Of a DNA stretch of 64,000 bases, positions 39,880-48,515 are shown piece after piece. The notes below the pieces were generated by a model that did not search any database, was not told the origin of the DNA, and saw only the letters and a list, made by a program, of their open reading frames with translations. The stretch's first letter is position 1. Each line of letters starts with the position of its first letter. Position numbers and translations under genes: made by a program. Origin of the DNA: Pseudomonas sp. GM50 (GTDB taxonomy: Bacteria; Pseudomonadota; Gammaproteobacteria; Pseudomonadales; Pseudomonadaceae); contig NZ_AKJK01000013.1 in assembly GCF_000282375.1 (NCBI RefSeq), forward strand, positions 1 through 64,000. Reading direction: 5' to 3'.

Positions 39880-41162
39880 GCAGTCGCTTCCTTGGCCATT
39901 TTTCTGCCGAAATCAATACTCTCGGATATACCTCGGTCTTCAGGGTAATAATAAGACGTATCTGCTACCCAAAGACCTTTGATAGGAAGTGCTGCCGGTG
40001 GCAGATTATCAAGGTAGCCGGGATCACAGATTGGCTGTGCGTAACGGTAGCGGCTAGCGTGTATATCGATAAAGTCTTCGTCGGTTAGCGAAGGATTGAT
40101 TTTCTTTAGATAAGTACGGACCTTGTCCAGAAAGTTCTGATCTGGCTCGGAAAATTTCGGGTGTTCACCTGGGATGTAGAAAGGCACGTAAACGATGTGA
40201 TGATCTAGGGGGCGCAGGTTGGTGTACTCAACCAGGCCTGGGATATCCATCTCGGGGTCGTTGGTATTCAACCAGAAGTTTTCAGTCACCGCCTTCCGAA
40301 GTTTAACGATGACACATACCACGGCAATATTCTTGACTGCCTTGAACTGTTCAAGAATGTGCAGTGGTAAGTCAGGTATTACTTTAGGCACATAAGGGAG
40401 CGGAATTGTGCTGATGACCTTATCAAATGCTTCAACTCGCCCGCCAACGTCAAGACCCCGGATCTTGCCCTCTTCAATCAGTACTCGAGTTACGGGAGAC
40501 TGGAGACGGATTTCACCACCGTTTGCCTGAATGTCGACACGCATTGCCTGAAGCAGCGTTTCAGATCCTCCCAGCAGGTAGCCCAGTTTTTCACGGAATA
40601 AACTGTATCGGGATCTGCCAATTCGCCTGATTCGACTCCAGATCCATGCTGCAGACAGGTTATCTGTGTAGTTATAAAACTTGTAATCAAACAGCTTACG
40701 CCATAAGACATCGTACGCCTCCTTACCAACCCAACGTTGAATCCAGCCTGTCGCCTCGACGTGATCGAGTGGCTTCCAATCGTTGCGCTTGGTGGACAAA
40801 AATGCGTGCAAGCCATAACGGAACTTGGCCACAAAGCTCAGTCCGCGGAATTTGAGGAGTGCAATGGGATTACCCCAAGGCTGTAACTGATTTTGGTACC
40901 AGTAGCCCATCTTCGTTTCTACCCAGCGCATTTGCCCTGCCAGCCCCAACTCATCCAGAACCTTTAGAAACGCATGGTCGGAAATGCAGTGGAAATGGTA
41001 GTAGCGTTCGATGCTCAATCCCGAGAAGTCGAATGCCGCGGTCATTCCGCCTACTCGATCATCGGCTTCAAATACGATGGGTTGATAACCATCACGAGCT
41101 AATTGATAGGCTACTGCCAATCCCATCGGCCCAGCCCCTAGGACCGCAATACGTTTGTCCAT
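39876..41162 (-). CDS. FAD-dependent oxidoreductase of the amine-oxidase/UDP-Galp-mutase-like fold
   Basis: A 428-residue flavoprotein. The FAD dinucleotide motif [15 protein letters not shown] is at residues 6-20, the [11 protein letters not shown] second motif follows, and the C-terminal [16 protein letters not shown] segment closes the FAD site. It resembles protoporphyrinogen-oxidase-like proteins of polysaccharide loci; substrate unknown. ATG at 41162 is used; the TTG two codons earlier is less likely. It lies between the epimerase (2-base gap) and GtrA (overlap), so these three are one unit. Confidence 0.8.
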   Translation of the reverse strand: MDKRIAVLGAGPMGLAVAYQLARDGYQPIVFEADDRVGGMTAAFDFSGLSIERYYHFHCISDHAFLKVLDELGLAGQMRWVETKMGYWYQNQLQPWGNPIALLKFRGLSFVAKFRYGLHAFLSTKRNDWKPLDHVEATGWIQRWVGKEAYDVLWRKLFDYKFYNYTDNLSAAWIWSRIRRIGRSRYSLFREKLGYLLGGSETLLQAMRVDIQANGGEIRLQSPVTRVLIEEGKIRGLDVGGRVEAFDKVISTIPLPYVPKVIPDLPLHILEQFKAVKNIAVVCVIVKLRKAVTENFWLNTNDPEMDIPGLVEYTNLRPLDHHIVYVPFYIPGEHPKFSEPDQNFLDKVRTYLKKINPSLTDEDFIDIHASRYRYAQPICDPGYLDNLPPAALPIKGLWVADTSYYYPEDRGISESIDFGRKMAKEATA

Positions 41163-41164
41163 GA

Positions 41165-42100
41165 TCAAAACTCCAGAATAATCTTGCTGTAGGCAGGGTC
41201 ATTGAAGGTTTCGTCAATTGCATCGCTAAACTTAGTGTAAGGCACTCCAAAAATATCCGGCCAGTCAATGACTTCAAACTCATCCTTGGTGCTTAATGCC
41301 GAAAGTTGTTGAGTCGTGAATGGTGGGTTTCTATCAAATAATGCCCAAGTCCAAATGAGCGAATAGAATAATCCGTAAGGGATTTTCAGGATCGGAGTTT
41401 TTGACGCTGTGACTCGCTTTATTTCTCGGATTATGTCGATGTAGTCTATTTTTTCATGTCCGGAAATATTGTATATGCCATTCTGTGTGCGGCGTTCGAT
41501 ACAGCTAATAATTACATTGCAGAAATCACCCGCGTACAAGGGCTGGCGCATATATTTACCGTCTCCCGGTATCGGAAAAACCGGTACTTTTTTCATGAAT
41601 CGGGAAAGCCATCCAAGGTGCTTTCTATCAAACCAGCCAAACATAAGAGTCGGCCGTAGAATAGGGCATGCTATGCCGCTGTCGAGCACCATTTTCTCTT
41701 GGTCTTTTTTGGTTTTCGTGTAGAAGTCATTGGCTGCTGATTCTACTACAGATGAACTTATATGTACTAGATATGGGTTGCCACTACTTTTTATCGTATC
41801 AAGGATGATGCGTGTTGAATCAAGATTGTTTAGCGTAAAGTCTTCGTGGTTGTTTCCGCCAATTTGCGCTTGTAACATCACGACAACGTCGGCTTGGGAG
41901 AAATGTTGTTGCCACGACCCAGGTTTAGAAAGATCGGCAAACTCAGTCGTGATGTCTGGATGAACTTGTTCAAGTATTTTTAAGTTTGTTTGATGTTTGT
42001 CAAGCACCACAATGTTGCTATAACCTTTCGCTTTTAGTCGAGCCACCAAATTCTGGCCCACCAGACCTGCACCACCTGGGAGAATAATCTTATTTTTCAT
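41165..42100 (-). CDS. NAD-dependent epimerase/dehydratase family protein
   Basis: A 311-residue extended SDR. The NAD site is [11 protein letters not shown] and the catalytic motif reads YTKTKKDQE, preceded by a SSSVV strand. The substrate is unknown. It lies in one run with an FAD oxidoreductase and GtrA downstream and, 78 bases upstream, the DprE1/DprE2/UbiA set. It could act on a nucleotide sugar or on a lipid-linked sugar; the sequence does not decide. Confidence 0.82.
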   Translation of the reverse strand: MKNKIILPGGAGLVGQNLVARLKAKGYSNIVVLDKHQTNLKILEQVHPDITTEFADLSKPGSWQQHFSQADVVVMLQAQIGGNNHEDFTLNNLDSTRIILDTIKSSGNPYLVHISSSVVESAANDFYTKTKKDQEKMVLDSGIACPILRPTLMFGWFDRKHLGWLSRFMKKVPVFPIPGDGKYMRQPLYAGDFCNVIISCIERRTQNGIYNISGHEKIDYIDIIREIKRVTASKTPILKIPYGLFYSLIWTWALFDRNPPFTTQQLSALSTKDEFEVIDWPDIFGVPYTKFSDAIDETFNDPAYSKIILEF

Positions 42101-42178
42101 AAACTAGCTCGGTAATGATCATATAAAATAGGCGATAGAGTTGTTTCTTAAAGGCATATCGTGCGCTTTAAGAGGCAG

Positions 42179-42919
42179 TCAAAGCGATAGACGCTTGAAA
42201 ATAAATGAAGGAATCAAGCGAATGATCAACATTATAAAGCTCCAGAATCCTGGAGTATAAATAGTATCGACATTTCTCTCGATTCCCTTGACAATTCTTA
42301 TTGAAACCTGCTCAGGGCTTGCCACCAGGTGACTAGGAAGAGATAAGTTTTTGGTCATGGGGGTATCGACAAAACCTGGTTTTATTGTAATAACGTGAAC
42401 ACCAACTTTAAACAGTCTTGCTCTTAATCCTTCGCAAAAAGTTGATACTGCAGCTTTGGCTGTACCATATAAATAGTTGGACGGGCGACCTCTGTCGCCG
42501 GCAACAGATGAAATGATCGCAAGTGTCCCGCAACGTTGGGTTTCCAATTGATTTGCGAGTCTTGTCAGTAGTGCTATTACGGATGTGCCGTTAAGAGAAA
42601 GTTCTTCTAATGCGATATTCACATCCAGTTCGCAAGTTTTCTGGTCAGGAAGGGAGCCGTGAGCAATCATTCCAATATCGATTTGTTTTAGTGTCGCCAA
42701 ACAACTCTCTATCATTTTTGAATGTGCGGTGAAGTCTGCGGCGTCCATGACATAAGTAGTAACATCGCCCGCTCCACGCGCTCTTAAATCAGCAGCAACC
42801 TGCTCCATCTTTACTTGACTACGGCCAACCAGAAACATCTCTGCCCCTTGATTTGCCCATAGTCGCGCACATGCTGAAGCGATGGCCGAGGTGGCACCGA
42901 CAATAAGGATTTTTTTCAT
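42179..42919 (-). CDS. DprE2-like SDR (polyprenyl-phospho-2-keto-arabinose reductase)
   Basis: A 246-residue short-chain reductase. TSAIASACARLWA carries the nucleotide site in the DprE2-like form (GATSAIA rather than GxxxGxG), SSVAGDRGRPSNYLYGTAK holds the catalytic Ser/Tyr/Lys, and VDTPMT follows. In mycobacteria DprE2 reduces the 2-keto intermediate made by DprE1 to give polyprenyl-phosphate D-arabinofuranose. The ATG at 42919 overlaps the DprE1-like stop by 4 bases, and this coupling supports the pairing. A C-terminal hydrophobic helix (IMLIIRLIPSFIF) suggests membrane association. Confidence 0.82.
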   Translation of the reverse strand: MKKILIVGATSAIASACARLWANQGAEMFLVGRSQVKMEQVAADLRARGAGDVTTYVMDAADFTAHSKMIESCLATLKQIDIGMIAHGSLPDQKTCELDVNIALEELSLNGTSVIALLTRLANQLETQRCGTLAIISSVAGDRGRPSNYLYGTAKAAVSTFCEGLRARLFKVGVHVITIKPGFVDTPMTKNLSLPSHLVASPEQVSIRIVKGIERNVDTIYTPGFWSFIMLIIRLIPSFIFKRLSL

Positions 42920-44229
42920 TCTGTCACTCTCTGCCAGAAGCGGGAAATTAATGATGGATCCCGCATTGATTCCAAACGCTCCCACTCAGGGTAAGCCTGT
43001 CGAAAGTCTTTGCCGCTCATATGCGCATCCTTCGCCGGGTACAATCGCCCTCCGGACTGCCTTACAATTTGGTCAAGGTGGCTGAAGAGCTCCTTCAAAT
43101 TAGATCTTTGAGGGAAATCTAAAGCAAGGGAGGTACCGGAAAGTGGAAAGGACAATAAGCCGGGAGATTTGATATCACCACAACGTTTAAGTACCGCAAG
43201 AAACGAACCCTGACCGCTCTTGGCAATAGCCTTCAAGAGCTCTTTCATGGCCATCTCGGCAGATGCGTCAGGAATGACACACTGGTATTGCTGAAACCCC
43301 CGTGGTCCATATACCCGATTCCAGTTCAGGATACGATCAAGAGGATAAAAGAAAGACTCGTATCCACTACGTTGTTGCTTCAACTTGGTTGGGTGAGCAC
43401 GCCAATACAGCTCATTGAGTATGCGTAAAGAGTAGTTGTTAATCAGAGACAACGGCGGTGTAAAAGGAATAGATAAAGGGGCGTTGTCATTTAGCACTAG
43501 CTCGCCATAACGTGCGTGATCACCGACTATGTAAACCCCGCGTCCGACTTGACTGCCAGACGCCAGGCAATCAATCCACGCGACACTATATTCATGTTGG
43601 TGATCAAGTTCGGAGGATAACGCAAAAAACTCTGTCAAATTCCCAAAGCGAACGACATGGGTGTCGATATGACTGGTGTTTATAGGTATAAGTTGAATTT
43701 CCGCAAAATGTATCAAGCCTGTTAGCCCCAAGCCTCCAATAGTCGCGGCGTACATCTCCGGATTAATGTTAGGGGAGCAAGTCAAAAATTCTTCATTGCT
43801 ACGCTCCAATCCGAAGCTTAGCAGATGATTTCCAAAAGTACCTTTTGAGTGATGGTTTTTGCCATGGACGTCGTTAGCAATTGCGCCTCCTACCGTGGCA
43901 AATTGAGTTCCAGGAGTGACAGAAAGAAACCAGCCATTAGGGATAGCGGTAGCTAACACCTCAGAAAGAGTGATCCCTGCCTCTACAATAACGATCCCTC
44001 TAACCCAATCGACATGTATAAATCGATCTATGCTGCGCATGTTTATTACATGGTCCGACGCGGCTAAACAACTGTCTCCATAACTACGCCCATTACCATA
44101 TGGAAGAGTAGTTTCATATTTAGACGAAACTGAGCCAAGCAGGGGGGGCAGTTCATCTCGCCAATAGCAAGCATGTGAATGCTGCGGGTTATAGGGGTAG
44201 CGTCCCCAAGAGAGCAATGAGGGTTTCAT
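42916..44229 (-). CDS. DprE1-like FAD oxidoreductase (polyprenyl-phosphoribose 2-oxidase)
   Basis: A 437-residue VAO-type flavoenzyme. The FAD segment PYGNGRSYGDS and the NDVHGKNHHSKGTFGNH stretch match DprE1 closely, including the histidine equivalent to M. tuberculosis His132 (here H122). The catalytic lysine equivalent to Lys418 is K400 (YPAKDA), but the position of Cys387, the benzothiazinone target, is alanine (A369). DprE1 oxidises the ribose 2-OH of polyprenyl-phosphoribose. The ATG at 44229 gives a 4-base ATGA overlap with the UbiA gene; a TTG at 44253 is less likely. Residue equivalences are from memory of the M. tuberculosis protein. Confidence 0.85.
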   Translation of the reverse strand: MKPSLLSWGRYPYNPQHSHACYWRDELPPLLGSVSSKYETTLPYGNGRSYGDSCLAASDHVINMRSIDRFIHVDWVRGIVIVEAGITLSEVLATAIPNGWFLSVTPGTQFATVGGAIANDVHGKNHHSKGTFGNHLLSFGLERSNEEFLTCSPNINPEMYAATIGGLGLTGLIHFAEIQLIPINTSHIDTHVVRFGNLTEFFALSSELDHQHEYSVAWIDCLASGSQVGRGVYIVGDHARYGELVLNDNAPLSIPFTPPLSLINNYSLRILNELYWRAHPTKLKQQRSGYESFFYPLDRILNWNRVYGPRGFQQYQCVIPDASAEMAMKELLKAIAKSGQGSFLAVLKRCGDIKSPGLLSFPLSGTSLALDFPQRSNLKELFSHLDQIVRQSGGRLYPAKDAHMSGKDFRQAYPEWERLESMRDPSLISRFWQRVTE

Positions 44230-45656
44230 GCTGCTATCCAGAATACTAGACAAAACAATGAGCCAACAATCAGGCTGGCTCGATCTCGGATCGCATAGAC
44301 AACCGGGTCATCATGCATTTCTCCGCGATGTGTGAGCATCCAGACACGAGTTATCCAGAAAAGTAGAAGCGGACAGGCCAACCAAATTATTTGGGGATGT
44401 GAATATAGTTCTCCCGTCGCTTGATCATGGATATACAAGGCTAATACCATTACCGCCAAGTATCCAGAAGAAGCACCGAGTGACGATATCATCTCAAGAT
44501 CGCTAGGGTAGTAACCTCGTCCTCGAGTCTTCTCTAACCTCCCCTTCTTTCTTGCTTCCTGCAATTCAGCATAACGCTTGACTAAGGCCAGACTCAAAAA
44601 CATGAACATCGAAAAAGCCAACATCCAAAATGTCAACGCTAAGCTAAATGCAGCTGCCCCCGCGATGATACGTATTGTATACAGCAGGGCCAAAACGATT
44701 ACATCAATCGCCATTTGTCGCTTTAGAAACAGGGAATAGGCTAACGTCAATATATAGTAGGCTGCTAAAACGCCTACAAACTCCCAGGGTAATGTAAACA
44801 CAGCGCCAGTAAAGGAAATAACTAGCAGAATAGGGAACGCAAAAATGCCAGTTCTTATAGATAATCGTCCAGCGGCGAATGGACGATTACGTTTGCTCTT
44901 ATGGTGACGGTCATCGGCTAGGTCTAATAGATCATTTAATATATAAACGCTTGAAGCGCAGAGTCCAAATAGAAAAAATGCAATCACACCTTGCCACAAT
45001 AAAAGTGGGCTAAAGAGCTTGTGCGCAGCCATCAATGGAACAAAAATTAATATGTTTTTCATCCACTGATGTAGGCGAAGCGCCTTTACCCAGTCTCTTG
45101 GTAGAAAGGGGTTTGTATTAATCAGTTTTTTAACATTTCCTGAGGCTCGCGCCTTGCGCTCAACACCTCGCTCTGGATTAACTACATAAGCATCTCGAGC
45201 CGATGCCCATACGACGACATCGTCGTGTGAATTGCCAGCATAATCAAAACCTTTCTCCCCATAGTGTTCCACCAACAAATCGCGTTTATGATGCGAAGAT
45301 AAATTACATGTACTATCGCTCGCTAAAATATGATCAAACAAATTTAAATGCTGCGCAATACGTTCTGCCAACGAATGATGGCTTGCTGTCGCTAGGACAA
45401 TCACACGGCCGTTGCGTTTTTCAGTCTGAATGAACTCGATTACAGTTTCGTCATATGGAAGAACACTGACATCAATGTTAGTAGCTTCCGCCAATTTTTC
45501 TTTAAGCGTCGCTTTGCTATTTACCAGCCATGTCAAGGGCTGAAATAAGCAAAGTGGATTGTGGCGAACGAAGGAGAGGCCGGTTTCCAGCAGTAAATCA
45601 GAACGCAGAAGTGTTCCGTCTAGATCAATTACGAGAGGAATGTTGAGTGCAGTCAC
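44226..45656 (-). CDS. HAD-phosphatase / UbiA-type polyprenyl phosphoribosyltransferase fusion
   Basis: A fusion of about 476 residues. The N-terminal HAD domain has DLDGT at residues 11-15 and a later GNSHDD acidic motif. The C-terminal half is a UbiA membrane domain with NDLLDLADDRHH (the NDxxDxxxD metal motif) followed by KSKRNRPFAAG, as in Rv3806c, which transfers phosphoribose from PRPP to polyprenyl phosphate. The HAD part may remove the 5-phosphate. The GTG at 45656 is chosen because AGGGAAG lies just upstream and places DLDGT near the start; the frame opens at 45770. Confidence 0.8.
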   Translation of the reverse strand: MTALNIPLVIDLDGTLLRSDLLLETGLSFVRHNPLCLFQPLTWLVNSKATLKEKLAEATNIDVSVLPYDETVIEFIQTEKRNGRVIVLATASHHSLAERIAQHLNLFDHILASDSTCNLSSHHKRDLLVEHYGEKGFDYAGNSHDDVVVWASARDAYVVNPERGVERKARASGNVKKLINTNPFLPRDWVKALRLHQWMKNILIFVPLMAAHKLFSPLLLWQGVIAFFLFGLCASSVYILNDLLDLADDRHHKSKRNRPFAAGRLSIRTGIFAFPILLVISFTGAVFTLPWEFVGVLAAYYILTLAYSLFLKRQMAIDVIVLALLYTIRIIAGAAAFSLALTFWMLAFSMFMFLSLALVKRYAELQEARKKGRLEKTRGRGYYPSDLEMISSLGASSGYLAVMVLALYIHDQATGELYSHPQIIWLACPLLLFWITRVWMLTHRGEMHDDPVVYAIRDRASLIVGSLFCLVFWIAA

Positions 45657-45840
45657 GAAAACTTCCCTGATGGTTTGCCAGACGGGAGCTAAACTGGCGA
45701 AATGGAGAAGATCTATATGTAATGGACGCACGCTTCTGGAGCATTGCGACCCGTCGATAGAAAATAGCATAACACGCTTGAATTTTGAAGAAATCTATTG
45801 GGATATCTTAAGCTAAGTCGAGATTGTTTCAGGGGCTTCA

Positions 45841-45863
45841 CAGAGTGGGGCGGGCCCACTCTG
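45841..45863 (-). terminator. Hairpin after the GT-C-like gene
   Basis: CAGAGTGGG and CCCACTCTG form a 9-bp stem around a 5-base loop, 26 bases beyond the minus-strand gene's stop. No T-run follows, so it may protect the transcript end or separate it from the UbiA gene. Confidence 0.45.
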
Positions 45864-45888
45864 AATGGATTGCTTTCCATTATCTCTA

Positions 45889-47553
45889 TCAGGCAGCTAC
45901 GAGAAAGCGACGATAGAAATAGACACCTGTTATCAGAAAATTTATTCCGACCTGTGTCCAGCAAGCTACAAGAGCAATTTTTGAGAAACTAGCCCAGTAA
46001 ACACCTAATACAACTATTAGCGCCGCAAAGGGTTGCCAGCCATGCAGTAGGGGGACGGCAGCATAGCTGAAAACACAAGCTAAAAGTACGCTGGAGGCTC
46101 CAAAAATTAGTGCGGCTTGTTTCAGTTCCGTATGTGCCTGACTTGAGTAAAGAGTAGCCTGCGGGTTCGGTTTTACCAACGAAAAGAATACGGCCATACT
46201 AGCTACGTATACAAGAAACAAAGTGCCTACTGCCCCAGCAAGGTTTAGTGAACTCTGTATATACATCGAGGTCAAGTGCGTCTCGAAAGGTAGTAAATGT
46301 ATTGGTAGTATGGTGTTTGCTAGGTTTGCAATACGCGGCCAAACAAATTGGAAGGCAGTAATATTTGCAAGGCTAAAGTTCTGAGATATAAGGTCTGAAC
46401 TCCCTCCGGCATATAATTTTGTCCAAATAAACCAAGGACTTACTACTATTGCGAATGAAAGACAGAGCCGTGCGGATCGGGCGACTCTTATGTAAATATC
46501 GGTGGATTTGTCTAAAGCGAGAAGGGCGAAAGTTGCTACGGCCAAGTAACCAATTGTATAGGGGTGAGAGAGATACGCTAGCGCAAGTAGTGATCCGGCG
46601 ATTAAGGTGTTTCGATGCTTCTGATAGAAAAAATACGACGTAATAATGAAGAAGCCAGCCAATGATTTTGGCCAGGTAAATATAGTTTGAAAGATGAAAT
46701 ATGGACTTGTGACAAATAGCAGGAGCATCAACGCGCTGTTATGCCATTTGAGATTTATAATCTTGGTTGCAATCAGGCCAACGCCTAACAGCAGGCATGA
46801 GTTTAGAAAAACTGCAACACCTAAAAATATCGGGAAAGTTGCCTGATCTCGTAAAAGTATCCGAAAGTCCGGCCACTGCGTGTCTACGTATTCGAATGTC
46901 GGAAGGTCTCCTTGGGGTTTGACCGAGCGTAGGGCCATACGCACAGGTAGTGCCGCAAGACTGACCAGTATTGGTCTGTTCGCGACATGTTGACCCGGTA
47001 ATATAGGGCTGTTATTTATAAATGATATGCTTCTTGCTATATATTCCTGTGCAACATAGGGGATGACATTGTCCGGGGGTAAATCGCCAGTGATAGATTG
47101 AATTCTTACTGAGGTAACATGCTCTTTGTTGACATAGGCGCCATCCGGCAAGGAGGGTTTTAGCGGAAACTTGATACTTGACAAGATCAATATAGAAATT
47201 GCAAAAACAAAAAAACCGCCGATAGTAAATACTTCTAGTGAGGACGGTTTTTTAAAGTGTTGCTGTTTAAGTAGCTGCGTTGTTTTGAAGGCGCCAAGTA
47301 TAAGTAGCGGTGCTATGAATAGCAGAGCAATGCTATGCCGGAGTTGTAAAGGTACGATGGCGATGATGCAACCGATAATTGCCAGATAGACTGCGCAACT
47401 AATTACAGATAAGCAAACTCTCTCAATCAAACTTTCACTTGATTGTGCCGTCTTTTTCCTGGAAGTAATCCAAGGTAGAAACCCCAGAAAAACAATTAGT
47501 GATGTAACCAAAAAGGCACTAAGTGAATATTTTAATTCATAAAGCTCAATCAT
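45889..47553 (-). CDS. Polytopic membrane protein, candidate GT-C glycosyltransferase
   Basis: A 554-residue protein with many hydrophobic helices and one large hydrophilic loop (about residues 120-240) with Asp-rich stretches such as SLPDGAYVNKEH and GDLPPDNV. This layout, many helices with a periplasmic acidic loop, is like GT-C enzymes that use polyprenyl-phosphate sugar donors. The family is not clearly recognised. Its place beside the D-Araf-donor genes makes an arabinofuranosyltransferase a reasonable guess, but a polymerase-type or flippase-type role is not excluded. Confidence 0.7.
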   Translation of the reverse strand: MIELYELKYSLSAFLVTSLIVFLGFLPWITSRKKTAQSSESLIERVCLSVISCAVYLAIIGCIIAIVPLQLRHSIALLFIAPLLILGAFKTTQLLKQQHFKKPSSLEVFTIGGFFVFAISILILSSIKFPLKPSLPDGAYVNKEHVTSVRIQSITGDLPPDNVIPYVAQEYIARSISFINNSPILPGQHVANRPILVSLAALPVRMALRSVKPQGDLPTFEYVDTQWPDFRILLRDQATFPIFLGVAVFLNSCLLLGVGLIATKIINLKWHNSALMLLLFVTSPYFIFQTIFTWPKSLAGFFIITSYFFYQKHRNTLIAGSLLALAYLSHPYTIGYLAVATFALLALDKSTDIYIRVARSARLCLSFAIVVSPWFIWTKLYAGGSSDLISQNFSLANITAFQFVWPRIANLANTILPIHLLPFETHLTSMYIQSSLNLAGAVGTLFLVYVASMAVFFSLVKPNPQATLYSSQAHTELKQAALIFGASSVLLACVFSYAAVPLLHGWQPFAALIVVLGVYWASFSKIALVACWTQVGINFLITGVYFYRRFLVAA

Positions 47554-47560
47554 CTGATGA

Positions 47561-48514
47561 TCAACCGTTTAGATTATTTAGATTTGCAAGTATAGTTTTC
47601 GCTCGTGTAGCGTAAGTATGGTCTTTCAGTGCGCGGCCTTGAGATCGCTCTGCAATATTTTTACGGCGTTGTGGCGAAGACCGTAGATCTTCAACAATGA
47701 GCCCGAGCTCCTCTGGGGAGTCGAATACTAGTATTTCCTCATTCGGAGTGAAATAATCAAAAATTTCCAAGCCTTCTATATAATAGCATTGTACTGCGCC
47801 TGCCATAGCTGCTTCAAAAGTTCTCGGTCCCGGAGTTGTTGCATCTAGCTGATACTTATTATTTGCAAGGTTGTGACGGCGCCCAATGTTTAAGGTGACT
47901 AATGAAGAGTTGTAGTACTTCGACATGTCTTCGTTGGGGATGCGTACATTTTTACTGAAGCTCAATGTTTCGGGCCATTCTGCACCCATAACCTCTACAT
48001 TGAAGTGTGTTAGAGAACTTTGGCTGTCCAAAAGCAATTGTGTTCGATTTGGAAAGCCGACGCCGCAGAAGAAGATATCCCTATCCATGCTCTCTGTAAC
48101 TTCTATGAAATGCGCCTCTTTATCCGCTGCTAGTGGAAGGTGCGTAACTTTAGGGTGGTTAATGTGTTCTACCGCCCAACGATCATTGGAAAAAATATAA
48201 TCAGCGTATTTGTAAATTTTGAAGTTTAAATCAAATTCGTATGGATCATCATGGAGCCAAAAAGCGAGTGAAGCACCCGTGCGAACGCAGTAGTTTCGAA
48301 GGCCTGTGTAGTCACAACTCTCTGGCATACAGGACCCAAAAACGACAATAAGATCAGGTTTGAATGAGTTTGCTATCTCATTGGCATTATCTAATGAGCA
48401 GGAGGACACGCTCTCGTTAGTCAATACTTCGGAGAAGCCGCGAGCGACATAACTTCGCAATACCGCGTTGTTGTTTATACGGTCCGGAGATGCTCCACAA
48501 ATTAATACTTTCAC
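47561..48514 (-). CDS. CgeB-like glycosyltransferase
   Basis: A 317-residue GT-B-type protein like the CgeB / spore-maturation glycosyltransferases. Supporting segments are HDDPYEFD, DIFFCGVGFPNR, PGPRTFEAAMAGA (nucleotide-sugar site) and YFTPNEEILVFDSPEEL near the end. It is clearly related to the N-terminal third of the next gene, suggesting duplication. Substrate unknown. It is spaced 1 base from that gene's stop, so the two are coupled. Confidence 0.82.
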   Translation of the reverse strand: MKVLICGASPDRINNNAVLRSYVARGFSEVLTNESVSSCSLDNANEIANSFKPDLIVVFGSCMPESCDYTGLRNYCVRTGASLAFWLHDDPYEFDLNFKIYKYADYIFSNDRWAVEHINHPKVTHLPLAADKEAHFIEVTESMDRDIFFCGVGFPNRTQLLLDSQSSLTHFNVEVMGAEWPETLSFSKNVRIPNEDMSKYYNSSLVTLNIGRRHNLANNKYQLDATTPGPRTFEAAMAGAVQCYYIEGLEIFDYFTPNEEILVFDSPEELGLIVEDLRSSPQRRKNIAERSQGRALKDHTYATRAKTILANLNNLNG

Positions 48515-48515
48515 G

